Counted from the stretch's first letter, positions 24,514 to 33,869 are shown. The stretch: 64,000 bases of DNA from Halorubrum hochsteinianum (GCF_023702125.1 NZ_CP098415.1:1798001-1862000), one strand, 5' to 3'. Notes: a model not told the origin generated them from the sequence alone. Translations and numbers: made by a program.

Positions 24514-24664
24514 ACCGCGAATTGAGTACCGAACGCCGCAAAAGGCTACCGAAAGCGGGGTTCGTCGCGCGTCGACATCGAGGGGCCGCCGGGAGCCGTC
24601 CTCGCGCATCCGACCGCCGTCCGCGCGTTTTCGAACCCCGTCCGGCTCGTCCGCGAACCGAGCG

Positions 24665-24943
24665 TCACTCCAGGTACAGCGAGTAGACGATGACGCCGAA
24701 CCCCACGGCCGTGAGGAGGCCGTCGACGGCGATCCCGACCGCGAGGTCGGCTCCGATGATCTGGTGGGAGACGCCGCCCAGCAGCGCCCCCACGGTGACG
24801 ATGCCGAAGCCGACGCCGAGCTCCCGCAGCGACCGGTCTCCGGTCCGGTCGTACGCGCGGAGCGCGTAGTAGGTGATACTGCCACCGAGCACCAGGATGG
24901 CTGTCTTTGCGGCGATGATAGTCAGGTCGATGTACGGATTCAT
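24665..24943 (-). CDS. DUF7521-like three-helix membrane protein
   Basis: The 92-residue protein has three hydrophobic segments: LTIIAAKTAILVLGGSITYYAL, ELGVGFGIVTVGALLGGVSH and AVGIAVDGLLTAVGFGVIVYSLY. Its ATG overlaps the stop of the upstream ArsR-type regulator by 4 nt (ATGA), an arrangement repeated in many haloarchaeal genomes. The regulator and membrane protein probably act together, but no substrate or signal is known. Confidence 0.75.
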   Translation of the reverse strand: MNPYIDLTIIAAKTAILVLGGSITYYALRAYDRTGDRSLRELGVGFGIVTVGALLGGVSHQIIGADLAVGIAVDGLLTAVGFGVIVYSLYLE

Positions 24944-25338
24944 GTTTCCTCTCGTAGCTCAGACCACAGGTCTGCCAGTCGCTCGTCTCGGGTCCGTTCC
25001 GGCCGGGAGAACTCCACGTCGAACTCGCGGCGGTCCTCGTCGTTCTCCGCGCCGTCGTCGACGGAGACGGTGACGGCGTCGAACGACACCGAGTACCGCG
25101 TCGTGTGTTGCCCGTCCCGTCGGATGTCGGTCGACTCCGACAGCAGGGAGGCGTCGGTGAGCATCTCCAGTTTCCGGTAGGTCGTCGACAGGGGGATGTC
25201 GCACTCCTCGGAGAGCTCGCTCGCGGTCTTCGGCTCGGTGAGCGCCGCGACGATCCGACGGGCCGCGTCGTCGGCCAGCGCGTCGAGCACCTCGTCGACC
25301 GACGGCGGCTCCGGGTCTCGCGACGGGTCCCGCACCAT
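24940..25338 (-). CDS. ArsR-type winged-helix regulator
   Basis: The 132-residue protein has an N-terminal winged helix (LDALADDAARRIVAALTEPK, ASELSEECDIPLSTTYRKLE, LLSESTDI) and an acidic C-terminus (VDDGAENDEDRREFDVEF). It is the first gene of a two-gene unit with the DUF7521-like membrane protein. The TTYRKLEML recognition helix is typical of haloarchaeal HTH_20 regulators. Confidence 0.85.
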   Translation of the reverse strand: MVRDPSRDPEPPSVDEVLDALADDAARRIVAALTEPKTASELSEECDIPLSTTYRKLEMLTDASLLSESTDIRRDGQHTTRYSVSFDAVTVSVDDGAENDEDRREFDVEFSRPERTRDERLADLWSELREET

Positions 25339-25498
25339 GCGTGACGGTTCGGCCCGCCGAACTTAAAGGATCGAAAATCGTCCGGCGACGGTCGCCGCGT
25401 CGTCCGACGACGGCCGCCGCGGCCCTCGCCGCGCCCCGGCCTCGGCGAAGGGTCGCGATGCCGCCCGCTTTTGTGTGGCGGTGTCGTACGCCGTACCG

Positions 25499-27136
25499 AT
25501 GGACTCGTGGAAGCGTCGCGTGGTGTTGTACGTCGCGTTCCTCGGCGTCGTGATCACGTTCACCGCGCTCACCTACCGATGGGGGATGCGCGTGTTCGAG
25601 AGCGACCCGCGCACGCTGATCGAGTCGTTCCAGTTCGCGATCGAAATGTTCACGACGACCGGCTTCGGCGGAGACTCTTCCGACTGGCAGACCCAGGAGA
25701 TGCACGCGTTCATCGCCGTGATGGACTTGGTCGGCATGGTGCTTCTCATCGGCGCGCTGCCGGTCGTCGCCACGCCGCTCCTCGAATCCGCGTTCTCCAC
25801 GACCGTCCCCCGATCGCTTCAGGACGACGCGACGGGGCACGTCGTGGTCTGTTCCGACACCACGCGCTCCGACGCGCTGCTCGACGAGTTCGAGTCCGAG
25901 GGCGTCCCGTACGTGGTCGTCGAGCCCGACCCCGACCGCGCGCTGGCGCTGTACGAAGACGGCCACAGGGCGATCCGCGCGGACCCCGAGACGACCGCGG
26001 GGCTGGAAGGGGCCGGCCTGGGGTCGGCCCGTGCGCTGGTCACCGACGTCTCCGACCGCGTGGACGCGAGCATCGTCCTCGCCGCGAAGGAGCTGTCGAC
26101 CGACGTCCGCGTCATAAGCGTCGTCGAAGACCCGAGCCGCGAGCGGTACCACCGGCTCGCCGGGGCCGACGAGGTGCTCTCCCCGCGGTCGCTGCTCGGC
26201 GAGAGCCTCGCCTCGAAGGTGACGACGGCCGTGCGGACCGACCTCGACGAGGCGGTGGCGATCGGCGAGTCGCTCCGGATCGCGGAGGTGTCGGTCCACC
26301 ACGGGAGCGGCCTGGCGGGGTCGACGCTCGCCGGCAGCCGGATCGGCGAGCGGACCGGCGTCGACGTGATCGGCGCGTGGTTCAACGGGGCGTTCGAGGC
26401 GGCACCGTCGCCGGACGCGACGCTGTCGGCCGGCACCGTCCTGCTCGTGTCCGGGACCGAGGGACAGGTGGAGCGGCTCGTCGACCTGACCAACTCCGCG
26501 GCGCGGCGGTTCGGCGCGGGCGAGACGATCGTTGTCGGCCACGGGCAGGTCGGGAAGTCCGTCTCCAACGCGCTCGAGGCCGCCGACCTCCCCGTCACCG
26601 TCGTCGACCGGGAGGACGGCGAGGCGGTCGACGTCGTCGGCGACGCGACCGACCCGGAGACGCTGCGGGCGGCCGGGGTCGCCGACGCCCAGACCGTCGT
26701 CCTCGCGCTCCCGGACGACGCGACCGCCGAGTTCGCGACGCTCGTGGTCCGCGATCTCGCGCCGAACGTGGAGCTACTGGCGCGGGTCGCGGACCCGGAG
26801 AGCGTGCCGAAGATGCACCGCGCCGGCGCGGACTACGTCCTCTCCCTCTCGCTCGTGACCGGGCGGATGTCGGCGTCGGCGGTCCTCACCGACCGGGACG
26901 TGCTCTCCTTGGACACGCACGTCGAGGTCGTCAGGAGCGAGACGCCGACGCTGGTCGGCCGGACCATCGGAGAGGCCTCCGTCCGCGAGCGGACCGGCTG
27001 TACCGTCATCGCGATCGAGCGGGGCGACGAGCTCGTCACCGACGTGGGCCCGGAGACCCGGATCGAGCGGGGCGATGAGCTCGTCGTCGCGGGCACCGAC
27101 GAGGGCGTCCGGGCGTTCGAGCGCGCGTTCGCCTGA
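25499..27136 (+). CDS. Potassium channel with two TrkA regulatory units
   Basis: The 545-residue protein starts with two membrane helices (VVLYVAFLGVVITFTALTY and AFIAVMDLVGMVLLIGALPVV) around a pore loop, FTTTGFGGDSSDW, close to the TxGxG selectivity filter. Two TrkA_N-like Rossmann units follow (TGHVVVCSDT and ETIVVGHGQVGKSV), each with a TrkA_C domain (IAEVSVHHGSGLAGSTL and VEVVRSETPTLVGRTI). This is the layout of ligand-gated archaeal K+ channels. High intracellular K+ makes such channels central in haloarchaea. I chose the ATG at 25499, eight codons inside the longest frame. Confidence 0.88.
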   Translation: MDSWKRRVVLYVAFLGVVITFTALTYRWGMRVFESDPRTLIESFQFAIEMFTTTGFGGDSSDWQTQEMHAFIAVMDLVGMVLLIGALPVVATPLLESAFSTTVPRSLQDDATGHVVVCSDTTRSDALLDEFESEGVPYVVVEPDPDRALALYEDGHRAIRADPETTAGLEGAGLGSARALVTDVSDRVDASIVLAAKELSTDVRVISVVEDPSRERYHRLAGADEVLSPRSLLGESLASKVTTAVRTDLDEAVAIGESLRIAEVSVHHGSGLAGSTLAGSRIGERTGVDVIGAWFNGAFEAAPSPDATLSAGTVLLVSGTEGQVERLVDLTNSAARRFGAGETIVVGHGQVGKSVSNALEAADLPVTVVDREDGEAVDVVGDATDPETLRAAGVADAQTVVLALPDDATAEFATLVVRDLAPNVELLARVADPESVPKMHRAGADYVLSLSLVTGRMSASAVLTDRDVLSLDTHVEVVRSETPTLVGRTIGEASVRERTGCTVIAIERGDELVTDVGPETRIERGDELVVAGTDEGVRAFERAFA

Positions 27137-27235
27137 TCCCGTCCCTCGCGCGCGGCGCGCCCCGCGGTCCCCGTCGAGACGGCCGCGCCGGGACGAGTCG
27201 AACGCTTCAAGTATTCGCTGGCTGTTCGTATCCGT

Positions 27236-27607
27236 ATGAAAGACCAGGGACGCTCCACGCGCAAGCGCACCGGCGGCCGACTCAAGCACGCCTCGAACAA
27301 GAAGCGCCACCAGCTCGGCCGCGAGCCGGCCGAGACCACGGTCGGCGAGACGCGCCTCCAGTACATCGACGCCCGCGGCACGGACAAGAAGGTCCGCGCG
27401 CTCTCGACGAACGTCGCGCAGGTCGCCGACGGCGGCGAGGTCAGCGAGGCCGAGATCGAGAACGTCGTCGACAACCCCGCGAACGTCAACTACGCCCGCC
27501 GGAACATCGTCACCAAGGGCGCGGTCATCGAGACGTCCGCCGGCCGCGCGCGCGTCACCTCGCGACCCGGCCAGACCGGTCAGGTCAACGCGGTCCTGCT
27601 CGACTGA
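27236..27607 (+). CDS. rps8e: 30S ribosomal protein S8e
   Basis: The 123-residue protein begins MKDQGRSTRKRTGGRLK and contains KKRHQLGREPAETTVGETR and the conserved C-terminal TKGAVIETSAGRARVTSRPG and QVNAVLL. It is the complete archaeal form of S8e, part of the small ribosomal subunit. Its promoter lies in the short gap after the channel gene. rnhB follows in the same direction. Confidence 0.96.
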   Translation: MKDQGRSTRKRTGGRLKHASNKKRHQLGREPAETTVGETRLQYIDARGTDKKVRALSTNVAQVADGGEVSEAEIENVVDNPANVNYARRNIVTKGAVIETSAGRARVTSRPGQTGQVNAVLLD

Positions 27608-27660
27608 GTCCGCGTCCGCCTTTCTGAAGGTATTTGTCCCCGCCGCACCACCACCGACGC

Positions 27661-28371
27661 GTGTACCTCGGCGTCGACGAAGCCGGCAAGGGACCCGCGC
27701 TCGGACCGATGGTCGCGGCCGCGGTGATCGCCGCCCCGTCGAGCCTCCCGGCCGACGTGGACGACTCCAAGCGAATCGCGCCGGACAGGCGCGAGGCGAT
27801 GGCCGCGGCCCTCGACGAGGACCCCGAGGTCGCCGTCGGCGTCGCGCGCGTCGAGCCGGCGGAGATAGATCGTCCGGACACCGACATGAACACGCTCACC
27901 GTCCGCGGACAGGCGCGGGCGGTCCGGGCCGCGCTCGCCGACCGCCCCGCCGGGATCGGCGAGCCGGTCCGCGTCGTCGCGGACGCGGGCGACACCAGCG
28001 AGGAGCGGTTCGCGCGGCGGCTCCGCGAGTTCGTCGCGGCGGGCGAGGACGGAGACCGAGCGGAGGGGGGCGACCCTGTTCCCGCGGTCGACGTGACCGC
28101 CGCGCACGGCGCGGACGCGGACGACCCGCTCGTCGGTGCCGCGAGCGTCGTCGCCAAGGTGACCCGCGACGCCGCGATGGCGACCGTCGACGCCGCCTAC
28201 CCCGAGTACGACGACGTCGGCAGCGGCTACCCGAGCGACCCGGCCACCCGGTCGTTCATCGCCGCCTACGTCGGCGACCACGGGCGGCTGCCGGACTGCG
28301 CGCGCGAGTCGTGGGCAACCTGTGAGGACGCGCTGGCGGCCGCCGAGCAGTCGGGGTTAGACGAGTTCTGA
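27661..28371 (+). CDS. rnhB: Ribonuclease HII
   Basis: The 236-residue enzyme removes ribonucleotides and RNA primers from DNA. It begins VYLGVDEAGKGPALGPMVAA, holding the first Asp-Glu pair, and has DDSKRIAPDRREAM, VRVVADAGDTS and DPLVGAASVVAKVTRDAAM (the last conserved Asp/Lys box). I chose the GTG at 27661, since the TTG upstream adds only a His-rich leader. It is 53 bp after rps8e and may be co-transcribed. Confidence 0.93.
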   Translation: MYLGVDEAGKGPALGPMVAAAVIAAPSSLPADVDDSKRIAPDRREAMAAALDEDPEVAVGVARVEPAEIDRPDTDMNTLTVRGQARAVRAALADRPAGIGEPVRVVADAGDTSEERFARRLREFVAAGEDGDRAEGGDPVPAVDVTAAHGADADDPLVGAASVVAKVTRDAAMATVDAAYPEYDDVGSGYPSDPATRSFIAAYVGDHGRLPDCARESWATCEDALAAAEQSGLDEF

Positions 28372-28404
28372 GTTCCGAACTGAGGAGGTCGCGGCGCGGC
28401 CTTT

Positions 28405-29115
28405 TCAGACCAGTCCGGCGACGAGGCCGCCGACCGCCCCGACGAACGCCTCCCACACCGAGAAGCCGGTCGCGATCGACAGGACGGTGTCCGCGCCGAA
28501 GAAGGCGAAGAGCAACGCGGAAGCGAGGTGCGCGAACCGCATGTCGACGCGCCCGGCGAACTTGTGGAAGAAGTACGCGTTCGCGAGGCTCACGGGGATG
28601 ATCGCGAGCATCTCGCCGGCCCAGATTGCGGAGGTCGCCCCGTACTGGGCCGCCAGCCCGATGGTGACGAGCTGCGTCTTGTCGCCGAACTCCCCGGTCG
28701 CGGTGAGCGCGAAGATCGGGAGGAAGCCGCCGAGCGACCCCGAGTACCGGTCGAGCCGCCCCGGCAGCGAGAGGTCGTCGAACGCCGCCAGCCCGCCGTC
28801 GGTGCGCTCCTCGCCCGTCCCGCCGCTCGCCGCCCCGCGCGACGGGGCGGAGCGGTACAGCAGGACCGCGAAGACGAAGAACAGCACCGCGGTCACGACG
28901 TTGAGCGCGAGCGGCGGCAGCGCCGACTGGAGCGCCTGCCCGAACGCGATCTCGACCGCGGTCCAGCCGGCGAACGCGGTGCCGGCGGCCGCGACGACGA
29001 TCTTCGGGTCGTACTTCGTCGCGAGTCCCGCAATCATGAGCTGGACCTTTTCGCCCGGCAACACGGCGAGCTGGGCGGCGAACGCGATGACGAGGATCTC
29101 GGCGTAGCCGGTCAT
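28405..29115 (-). CDS. GDT1/TMEM165-family divalent-cation transporter
   Basis: The 236-residue membrane protein has six hydrophobic segments and two halves related by an internal repeat. The second half has the signature FALTATGEFGDKTQLVTIGL (ExGD-K/R-T/S), while the first half has the diverged copy AVLPGEKVQLMIAGL. A loop of about 25 hydrophilic residues separates the halves. Family members move Mn2+ or Ca2+; bacterial MneA exports Mn2+. Its ATG overlaps the end of a DtxR-type metal regulator by 4 nt, which strongly suggests metal export or homeostasis. Confidence 0.85.
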   Translation of the reverse strand: MTGYAEILVIAFAAQLAVLPGEKVQLMIAGLATKYDPKIVVAAAGTAFAGWTAVEIAFGQALQSALPPLALNVVTAVLFFVFAVLLYRSAPSRGAASGGTGEERTDGGLAAFDDLSLPGRLDRYSGSLGGFLPIFALTATGEFGDKTQLVTIGLAAQYGATSAIWAGEMLAIIPVSLANAYFFHKFAGRVDMRFAHLASALLFAFFGADTVLSIATGFSVWEAFVGAVGGLVAGLV

Positions 29116-29816
29116 GCGTCACCCGCCTCCTGCCCGTCGGCCGCCGCGGTCGACTCCGCGGCGCGGTGGACGTACACGCGGTCCGCGACCGCCTCCGGCA
29201 GCCCGTGTTCGTCCCCGTCGTCGGTCCGGACCGTGACCAGTCCGAACGACGTGATCTCGGCGACCTCGACGGTCGTTCCGGGCGTGATGTCGGCGTCGAC
29301 GAGGAACTCCAGCACGTCCGGGTCGCGGTCGCTCACGCGGACGACCGTCCCCCGCTCGCCCGGCTCCAGCGCCGCGACGAGCATCGTCCCGGAGTCCTCC
29401 GGCGTCGACAGGTCCGCCGGGGGGATCGGGTCCCCGTGAGGGTCGGCGGCGGGGTAATCGAGGAGGCGTTCGACCCGCCGGGTGAACTCCTCGCTGACGT
29501 GGTGTTCGAGCGCGTCGGCCTCGTCGTGGACCTCCGTCGGCTCGTAGTCCAACTGCTCGGCGAGGAACGACTCGATGAGTCGGTGTCGGCGCACGACCTC
29601 CAGCGCGGCGACCTCGCCGGCGGGCGTGAGTTCGACCCCCTTGTACTTCTCGCGGGAGAGCAGCCCGCGGTCGGCGAGCGTCTCGACCATGCTCGTCACG
29701 GTCGCGGGGGTCTTCTCCAGCGATTCCGCGATCTGCGATGTGGAAACGGGGGGACCGCCCCGCGACTCGATCCGGTAGATCGCCTTGAGATAGTCCTCGA
29801 CTGTGTCGGTGGGCAT
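29112..29816 (-). CDS. DtxR/MntR-type metal-dependent regulator
   Basis: The 234-residue protein has the N-terminal winged helix (DTVEDYLKAIYRIE, VSTSQIAESLEKTPATVTSM), the dimerisation and metal domain (RRHRLIESFLAEQL, HDEADALEHHVSEEF) and a C-terminal FeoA/SH3-like domain (GTTVEVAEITSFGLVTVRTD). His and Glu residues in HRLIE and EADALEHH match metal ligands of the family. It is the first gene of an operon with a GDT1-type transporter and probably represses it in response to Mn2+ or Fe2+. A 16-bp palindrome just upstream is a likely operator. Confidence 0.9.
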   Translation of the reverse strand: MPTDTVEDYLKAIYRIESRGGPPVSTSQIAESLEKTPATVTSMVETLADRGLLSREKYKGVELTPAGEVAALEVVRRHRLIESFLAEQLDYEPTEVHDEADALEHHVSEEFTRRVERLLDYPAADPHGDPIPPADLSTPEDSGTMLVAALEPGERGTVVRVSDRDPDVLEFLVDADITPGTTVEVAEITSFGLVTVRTDDGDEHGLPEAVADRVYVHRAAESTAAADGQEAGDA

Positions 29817-29822
29817 GGACGG

Positions 29823-29838
29823 TTTTGACCGGTCTAAA
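29823..29838. promoter_or_regulatory. Candidate DtxR-family operator
   Basis: TTTTGACCGGTCTAAA is palindromic with one mismatched pair and contains perfect GACCGGTC. It lies 6 bp upstream of the regulator's ATG, between a TATA-like TATTAATTTA and the start, where a bound repressor would block a leaderless transcript. Confidence 0.6.
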
Positions 29839-30167
29839 TTAATAGTTTGTCGGACCGTCTCCCGACTCGTGAGGCACGCCGCTTTTCGTCCGACCTGAAC
29901 GACGAACGATGGATTCGCGCCGACGTGCGCGACAGAACTGATCGATCGTCACATCGACTCGGGGACGCGAGGCGGACGGCGGCCGTGAGACCGGTCGTCG
30001 GGTGGGTGACACGGCGGCGGGAGGGGTGACAAGCAGGAGGAGCGACGGCAGGAAAAAGTGAAAACAGAAAGAGCGACGGAAGAAAGGCGTGAGCGGGGGG
30101 ACGGAAGAGGGGCGCGAGCGGAGCGGCGGTGAGGCGTTCGGAGCGGGCTACCCCCTCCGGTCGCCGA
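29839..30167. other. Intergenic region with a likely secD terminator
   Basis: No gene is supported here. On the minus strand, 30051-30075 is T-rich (reverse complement of GGAAAAAGTGAAAACAG) about 95 bp after the secD stop, consistent with an archaeal oligo-T terminator. The remaining part is purine-rich on the plus strand without clear structure. Confidence 0.4.
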
Positions 30168-31757
30168 TCACCTGACCGTCAGGAGGCGGCGGAGGATGTC
30201 GCCGTACGCGGGGCGGGTGACCAGCACGCCTATCAGCACGCCGAGGATGGTGAAGATGGCGAACCCGGAGAGGTCGCCGAGCGAGAGCACCATCAGCGGC
30301 GACATCGCGATGACGGTCGTCGCCGCGGCCGCGCCGATGACCCAGAAGGCCTGTCGGAACCGCGAGTCGAACACGGTCCGGGAGCTCACGTCGCCCTCGC
30401 TCATCACCTGATCGGCGATGATGACGAGGTCGTCGACGCCGGTCCCGACGACCGCGATGAAGCCCGCGATCACCGAGAGTTCGAGCGGGTAGCCGAGCAG
30501 GGCGGCGAAGCCGAGCAGCGCGTACACCTCGGCCAGCGCCGTGACGATCATCGGCAGGGCGACGCGCGGCTCGCGGTAGCGGAGGAACACCATCCCCGCG
30601 ACGGCGAGCACCGAGAGGAGCCCGATGACGAGCGAGTACGTCCGGAAGTTCTCCCCCTGCGAGGCCGAGATGGACGAGGAGGTCCCCTCGCCGCTGATGT
30701 CGAGGTCGGCCGGGAGCGCGCCGGCCCGGAGGTTCAGCGAGATGGTCTGGGCCTCGCTGAACTCGCCGGTCGTGAGCCGGAACCGCCCGGTCTCCGCCCA
30801 CGAGCCGGCGGCCATGTCGTCCGCGAGCCCCGAGTCCATCCCGAAGGAGTTGACGACCTCGTCGTTGACGACGAGCAGCAGGCACGGGTTCCGCTCGCCG
30901 GAGAGCGAGCCGTTGGCGTACTCACACCGGTCGGCCCGGGTCTCGTACGCGTCGGGGAAGCCGCGCTGGACCACGGCGTCTTGGAAGGAGAAGGCGGGGG
31001 ACTGACCGTCCTCGTCGGTGTTGCGGACCGTGACCGGGACGTACGACCCCGTGCCCTGGTCGCTCTGCGTGGCGGTCCCGATCTCGTCGAAGTTCTCCTG
31101 GACCAGCACGCTCTCGTCGACGGCGGTCCGGTTCCCGTCGGCGTACGCGATGTCGATCCGGACGGTCCCGCGCTCCTCGAGGAGGTCGACCACGTCCTGT
31201 CGACCCTCGCCGGGGACTTCGACGAGGATGAAATACTCGCCGGTGATCGACTGGACCTGCTGGACGCTGCCGCCCGAGAGCCCCGCCTCGTTGATCTTCC
31301 CCTGGATGACGTTCATCGTCTCGTCGCGCGTCTCCTGCGTGACGCCCGAGCGAACGTCGCCGTACGCGTACCCGCTGGCGTCCATCGCCCGCCTGAACTG
31401 GTCCTCGGTGACGGACGCCTCCGTGACTTCCACGGCGCTCTCCCCGGGAACCGCCCCGACGTTCCGCGCCGAGGCGTTGTCGAGTTCGGCCGCAACCGTC
31501 TCCGCGACCGTCGTCGGGCTGTCGCCGCCGAACTCGACGTCGGTCGCGGTGTAACCCGACAGCGGCGCGCGGACCCGCGTCCCGCCGGCCAGGTCCAGCC
31601 CGTACTGGAGGTTCGTGATCCCCTCTCGGGCCTCGCTCACGTCCTCGCCGGGAGCCGGCTCCGGCCCGAATCCGGGGGCGAAAAGCGCCACCGTGGCACC
31701 GATCACGACGACGACGAGGAGCAGGATCCGCCAGTTCTCCTTGATCGGTTCGAGCAT
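30168..31757 (-). CDS. secD: Protein-export membrane protein SecD
   Basis: The 529-residue RND-type membrane protein has an N-terminal helix (WRILLLVVVVIGATVALF), the conserved LQYGLDLAGGTRVRAPL, a large exterior P1-like domain and five C-terminal helices with AGFIAVVGTGVDDLVIIADQ. SecD and SecF form a complex that assists Sec-dependent export, important in haloarchaea although many substrates use Tat. It starts in the secF stop (TAATG overlap) in the usual archaeal order secF-secD. Confidence 0.95.
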   Translation of the reverse strand: MLEPIKENWRILLLVVVVIGATVALFAPGFGPEPAPGEDVSEAREGITNLQYGLDLAGGTRVRAPLSGYTATDVEFGGDSPTTVAETVAAELDNASARNVGAVPGESAVEVTEASVTEDQFRRAMDASGYAYGDVRSGVTQETRDETMNVIQGKINEAGLSGGSVQQVQSITGEYFILVEVPGEGRQDVVDLLEERGTVRIDIAYADGNRTAVDESVLVQENFDEIGTATQSDQGTGSYVPVTVRNTDEDGQSPAFSFQDAVVQRGFPDAYETRADRCEYANGSLSGERNPCLLLVVNDEVVNSFGMDSGLADDMAAGSWAETGRFRLTTGEFSEAQTISLNLRAGALPADLDISGEGTSSSISASQGENFRTYSLVIGLLSVLAVAGMVFLRYREPRVALPMIVTALAEVYALLGFAALLGYPLELSVIAGFIAVVGTGVDDLVIIADQVMSEGDVSSRTVFDSRFRQAFWVIGAAAATTVIAMSPLMVLSLGDLSGFAIFTILGVLIGVLVTRPAYGDILRRLLTVR

Positions 31758-32638
31758 TACCGCGCCACCCCCTCGAACTTGTGCCAGCGAAGCAACGAGA
31801 CGTTCATCAGGTACGTGTTCATCAGGTCGGCACACAGTCCGACCGAGAGGATGATCCCGATGTCACGGAGGAGGCCGATGCCGAACGCGGCGGCGACGAC
31901 CGCCATCACGATCATCGCCGCGATGGAGGTGAGCGTCATCGTCACCCCGGTCCGCATCGCGCGGCTCACCGACTCGTAGAACGCGCCCGTCCGGCGCAGC
32001 ACCGAGTCGTTCAACAGGATGTCCGAGTCGACGCTGTACCCGATGATCATCAGGAGCGCCGCGATCGTCCCGAGCGTCATCTGGATGCCGAGCAGGTTCA
32101 TCGCCGCGATCGGGATCACCAGGTCGGAGAACGCGGACGCCACGACCGCGATCGAGGGGACGAACGTCCGGAACAGCGCGAACACGAGCACGCTCATCCC
32201 GAGGAAGGCGAGGGCCACGCCGAAGAGGGCGGTCCGCGCGGTGTCGCTCGCGAAGCTCGGCGACACTTGGTCGACCGCGGTCGTGGTCAACCCCGCCGCG
32301 TCCGCCTGGTCTTGGAGGTCGTTCGCGAGCCCCTCCGGGTCGTCCTCGGCCGCTTGGAAGGTGACCACCACGACGTCGTCGCCGGGGATCGCGCGGGTCG
32401 AGTCCGGCTCCCGGTCGAACGCCGTCTGGATCTGCTGTTCGACGTTGTCCCCGTCGTCGGCGATCCGCAGTTCGACGCCGCCGGTGAACTCCAGTCCGAG
32501 ATTCGCCGGGGCCCCGGTGGCGACGAACCACCCGCCGATGATCGCCAGCGCGAGGACCAGAAACGCGAGCGGCACCGCCGCAAGCTGCCGGTTTGTGTAG
32601 TCGGTGTAGTCGACTTCCGGCACCTCGATCGCTACCAT
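31757..32638 (-). CDS. secF: Protein-export membrane protein SecF
   Basis: The 293-residue protein has six hydrophobic segments and the SecF signatures LGLEFTGGVELRI, ALFGVALAFLGMSVLVFALF and IGYSVDSDILLNDSVLR. I chose the ATG at 32638; a GTG two codons upstream is possible. It is first in the secF-secD operon. Confidence 0.95.
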   Translation of the reverse strand: MVAIEVPEVDYTDYTNRQLAAVPLAFLVLALAIIGGWFVATGAPANLGLEFTGGVELRIADDGDNVEQQIQTAFDREPDSTRAIPGDDVVVVTFQAAEDDPEGLANDLQDQADAAGLTTTAVDQVSPSFASDTARTALFGVALAFLGMSVLVFALFRTFVPSIAVVASAFSDLVIPIAAMNLLGIQMTLGTIAALLMIIGYSVDSDILLNDSVLRRTGAFYESVSRAMRTGVTMTLTSIAAMIVMAVVAAAFGIGLLRDIGIILSVGLCADLMNTYLMNVSLLRWHKFEGVAR

Positions 32639-32721
32639 AATCACCGCTTCCCCCGCGGGCGCGAATAAGCCTTCTTATCTGGTGAGCCGCGACGGCGTCG
32701 TGCGCGCTCTGACCGCCCGCG

Positions 32722-33192
32722 CTACGGGAGGTATCGCACCGCGACGACGCCCGGCTCCGACCGGATCTCGACGCGGTTCACGCCCAGCCGGGCCGCCCGC
32801 GAGAGCGTCCCCTCGCGGTCGTCGATCACGTCCGCGACGGCGTCCTCCGTCTCCGACTCCGGCGGCGTCAACACGTGGACCTCGCCGACCCCGGCGCGCG
32901 GCTCCCGGGACAGCTCTCCGGTCGGCGTCTCCGCGGCCAGTTCGCGCTCGTGGACGGTCGGCGGCTCCGGGCTCTCCTCGATCGACAGCGGGCGACGTTC
33001 CGCGACCTCGATCACCTGATAGGTGACCTCCATCGGCGGGTCGGGGGCGACGGTCGCCTCGACGGCGTCGTCGACGTCGAGTCCGGGGTTCGAACTCAGC
33101 GTGTGGACCTGCCCGTCGTGGACGTCTTTCAGTACGGCTGAGTCGCTCTCGATGTGCGTGACGAGGAACGTGCTCTCCTTCTCGTCGGTCAT
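32722..33192 (-). CDS. DUF5812 protein
   Basis: The 156-residue acidic protein begins MTDEKESTFLVTHIESDSAVLKDVHDGQVH and ends with IRSEPGVVAVRYLP (only short parts quoted elsewhere). It is a conserved haloarchaeal family, often beside DUF7536-type membrane genes and secF as here. The predicted fold is a small beta-domain followed by an alpha/beta part. No function is known. Confidence 0.75.
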   Translation of the reverse strand: MTDEKESTFLVTHIESDSAVLKDVHDGQVHTLSSNPGLDVDDAVEATVAPDPPMEVTYQVIEVAERRPLSIEESPEPPTVHERELAAETPTGELSREPRAGVGEVHVLTPPESETEDAVADVIDDREGTLSRAARLGVNRVEIRSEPGVVAVRYLP

Positions 33193-33247
33193 TGTCTCCG
33201 GTAGACGCTCGGGCGACTTCCGGCTTTCGAGGCGCGGCGGGGCTCCG

Positions 33248-33790
33248 CTACGCCGCGTCGGTCTCCGGCGTCGCCCCGGCGTCCGACCCGCCGCGGAGCC
33301 GGAAGTGCGTCGCGAAGACGACGAGCGCGGCCGCGACGGGCGGAACGAACCCCGCCAGCTGCGGGAGCCCGTACAGCGCGTTGATCACGGCCGAGCCGCT
33401 CGGGTCCCGCAGGTCCGCGGGTGCCGAAATCACCATCGCGAGGTACAGCGAGACGAGGAAGAGGAAGCCGGCGACGCCCATCCACCGGTCGTAGCCGGCC
33501 GCGACCGGGTCGTTCCGGCGGTGACGACGGGCGACGAACAGGATCGGTGCGAGCAGCGGGCCGACGGCGGCGAGGCCGGCGACCACGAACAGCGACCGCG
33601 AGAAGAGGAACGTCCCCCCCTGCGCCGAGACGGTTTCGCCCATCCAGACGACGAGCCCGAGCGTGACCACGACCGCGACGAACCCGGCCGTCAGCGCGCC
33701 GAGGGCGGCGTACGCGCGCATCGTCCACGACTCGGTGGCGCGGAACGCGTAAGGGATCGCGCCGAACACCCCGCGGTAACTGTCTGCCAT
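33248..33790 (-). CDS. DUF7536-like membrane protein
   Basis: The 180-residue protein has four hydrophobic segments: ALGALTAGFVAVVVTLGLVV, SLFVVAGLAAVGPLLAPILF, WMGVAGFLFLVSLYLAMVIS and LAGFVPPVAAALVVFATHF. Basic residues lie in the loops and the tail is acidic. It is conserved in haloarchaea without known function. It lies upstream of DUF5812 on the same strand. Confidence 0.7.
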   Translation of the reverse strand: MADSYRGVFGAIPYAFRATESWTMRAYAALGALTAGFVAVVVTLGLVVWMGETVSAQGGTFLFSRSLFVVAGLAAVGPLLAPILFVARRHRRNDPVAAGYDRWMGVAGFLFLVSLYLAMVISAPADLRDPSGSAVINALYGLPQLAGFVPPVAAALVVFATHFRLRGGSDAGATPETDAA

Positions 33791-33869
33791 CGGCCCCGGT
33801 AGGTGCGTCGGCGAATTAAACCCCTCGTCGGCGGGAAGCCATTTATACGTGCGAGCGGATCGCTCTCAC

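Noticed and set aside
24959-26542. 527-codon minus-strand frame opposite the potassium channel
   Set aside because: It overlaps clear genes on both sides and has repetitive Arg/Asp/Gly composition without any motif.
30129-31979. 616-codon plus-strand frame opposite secD
   Set aside because: It is a shadow of secD with biased composition and no domain.
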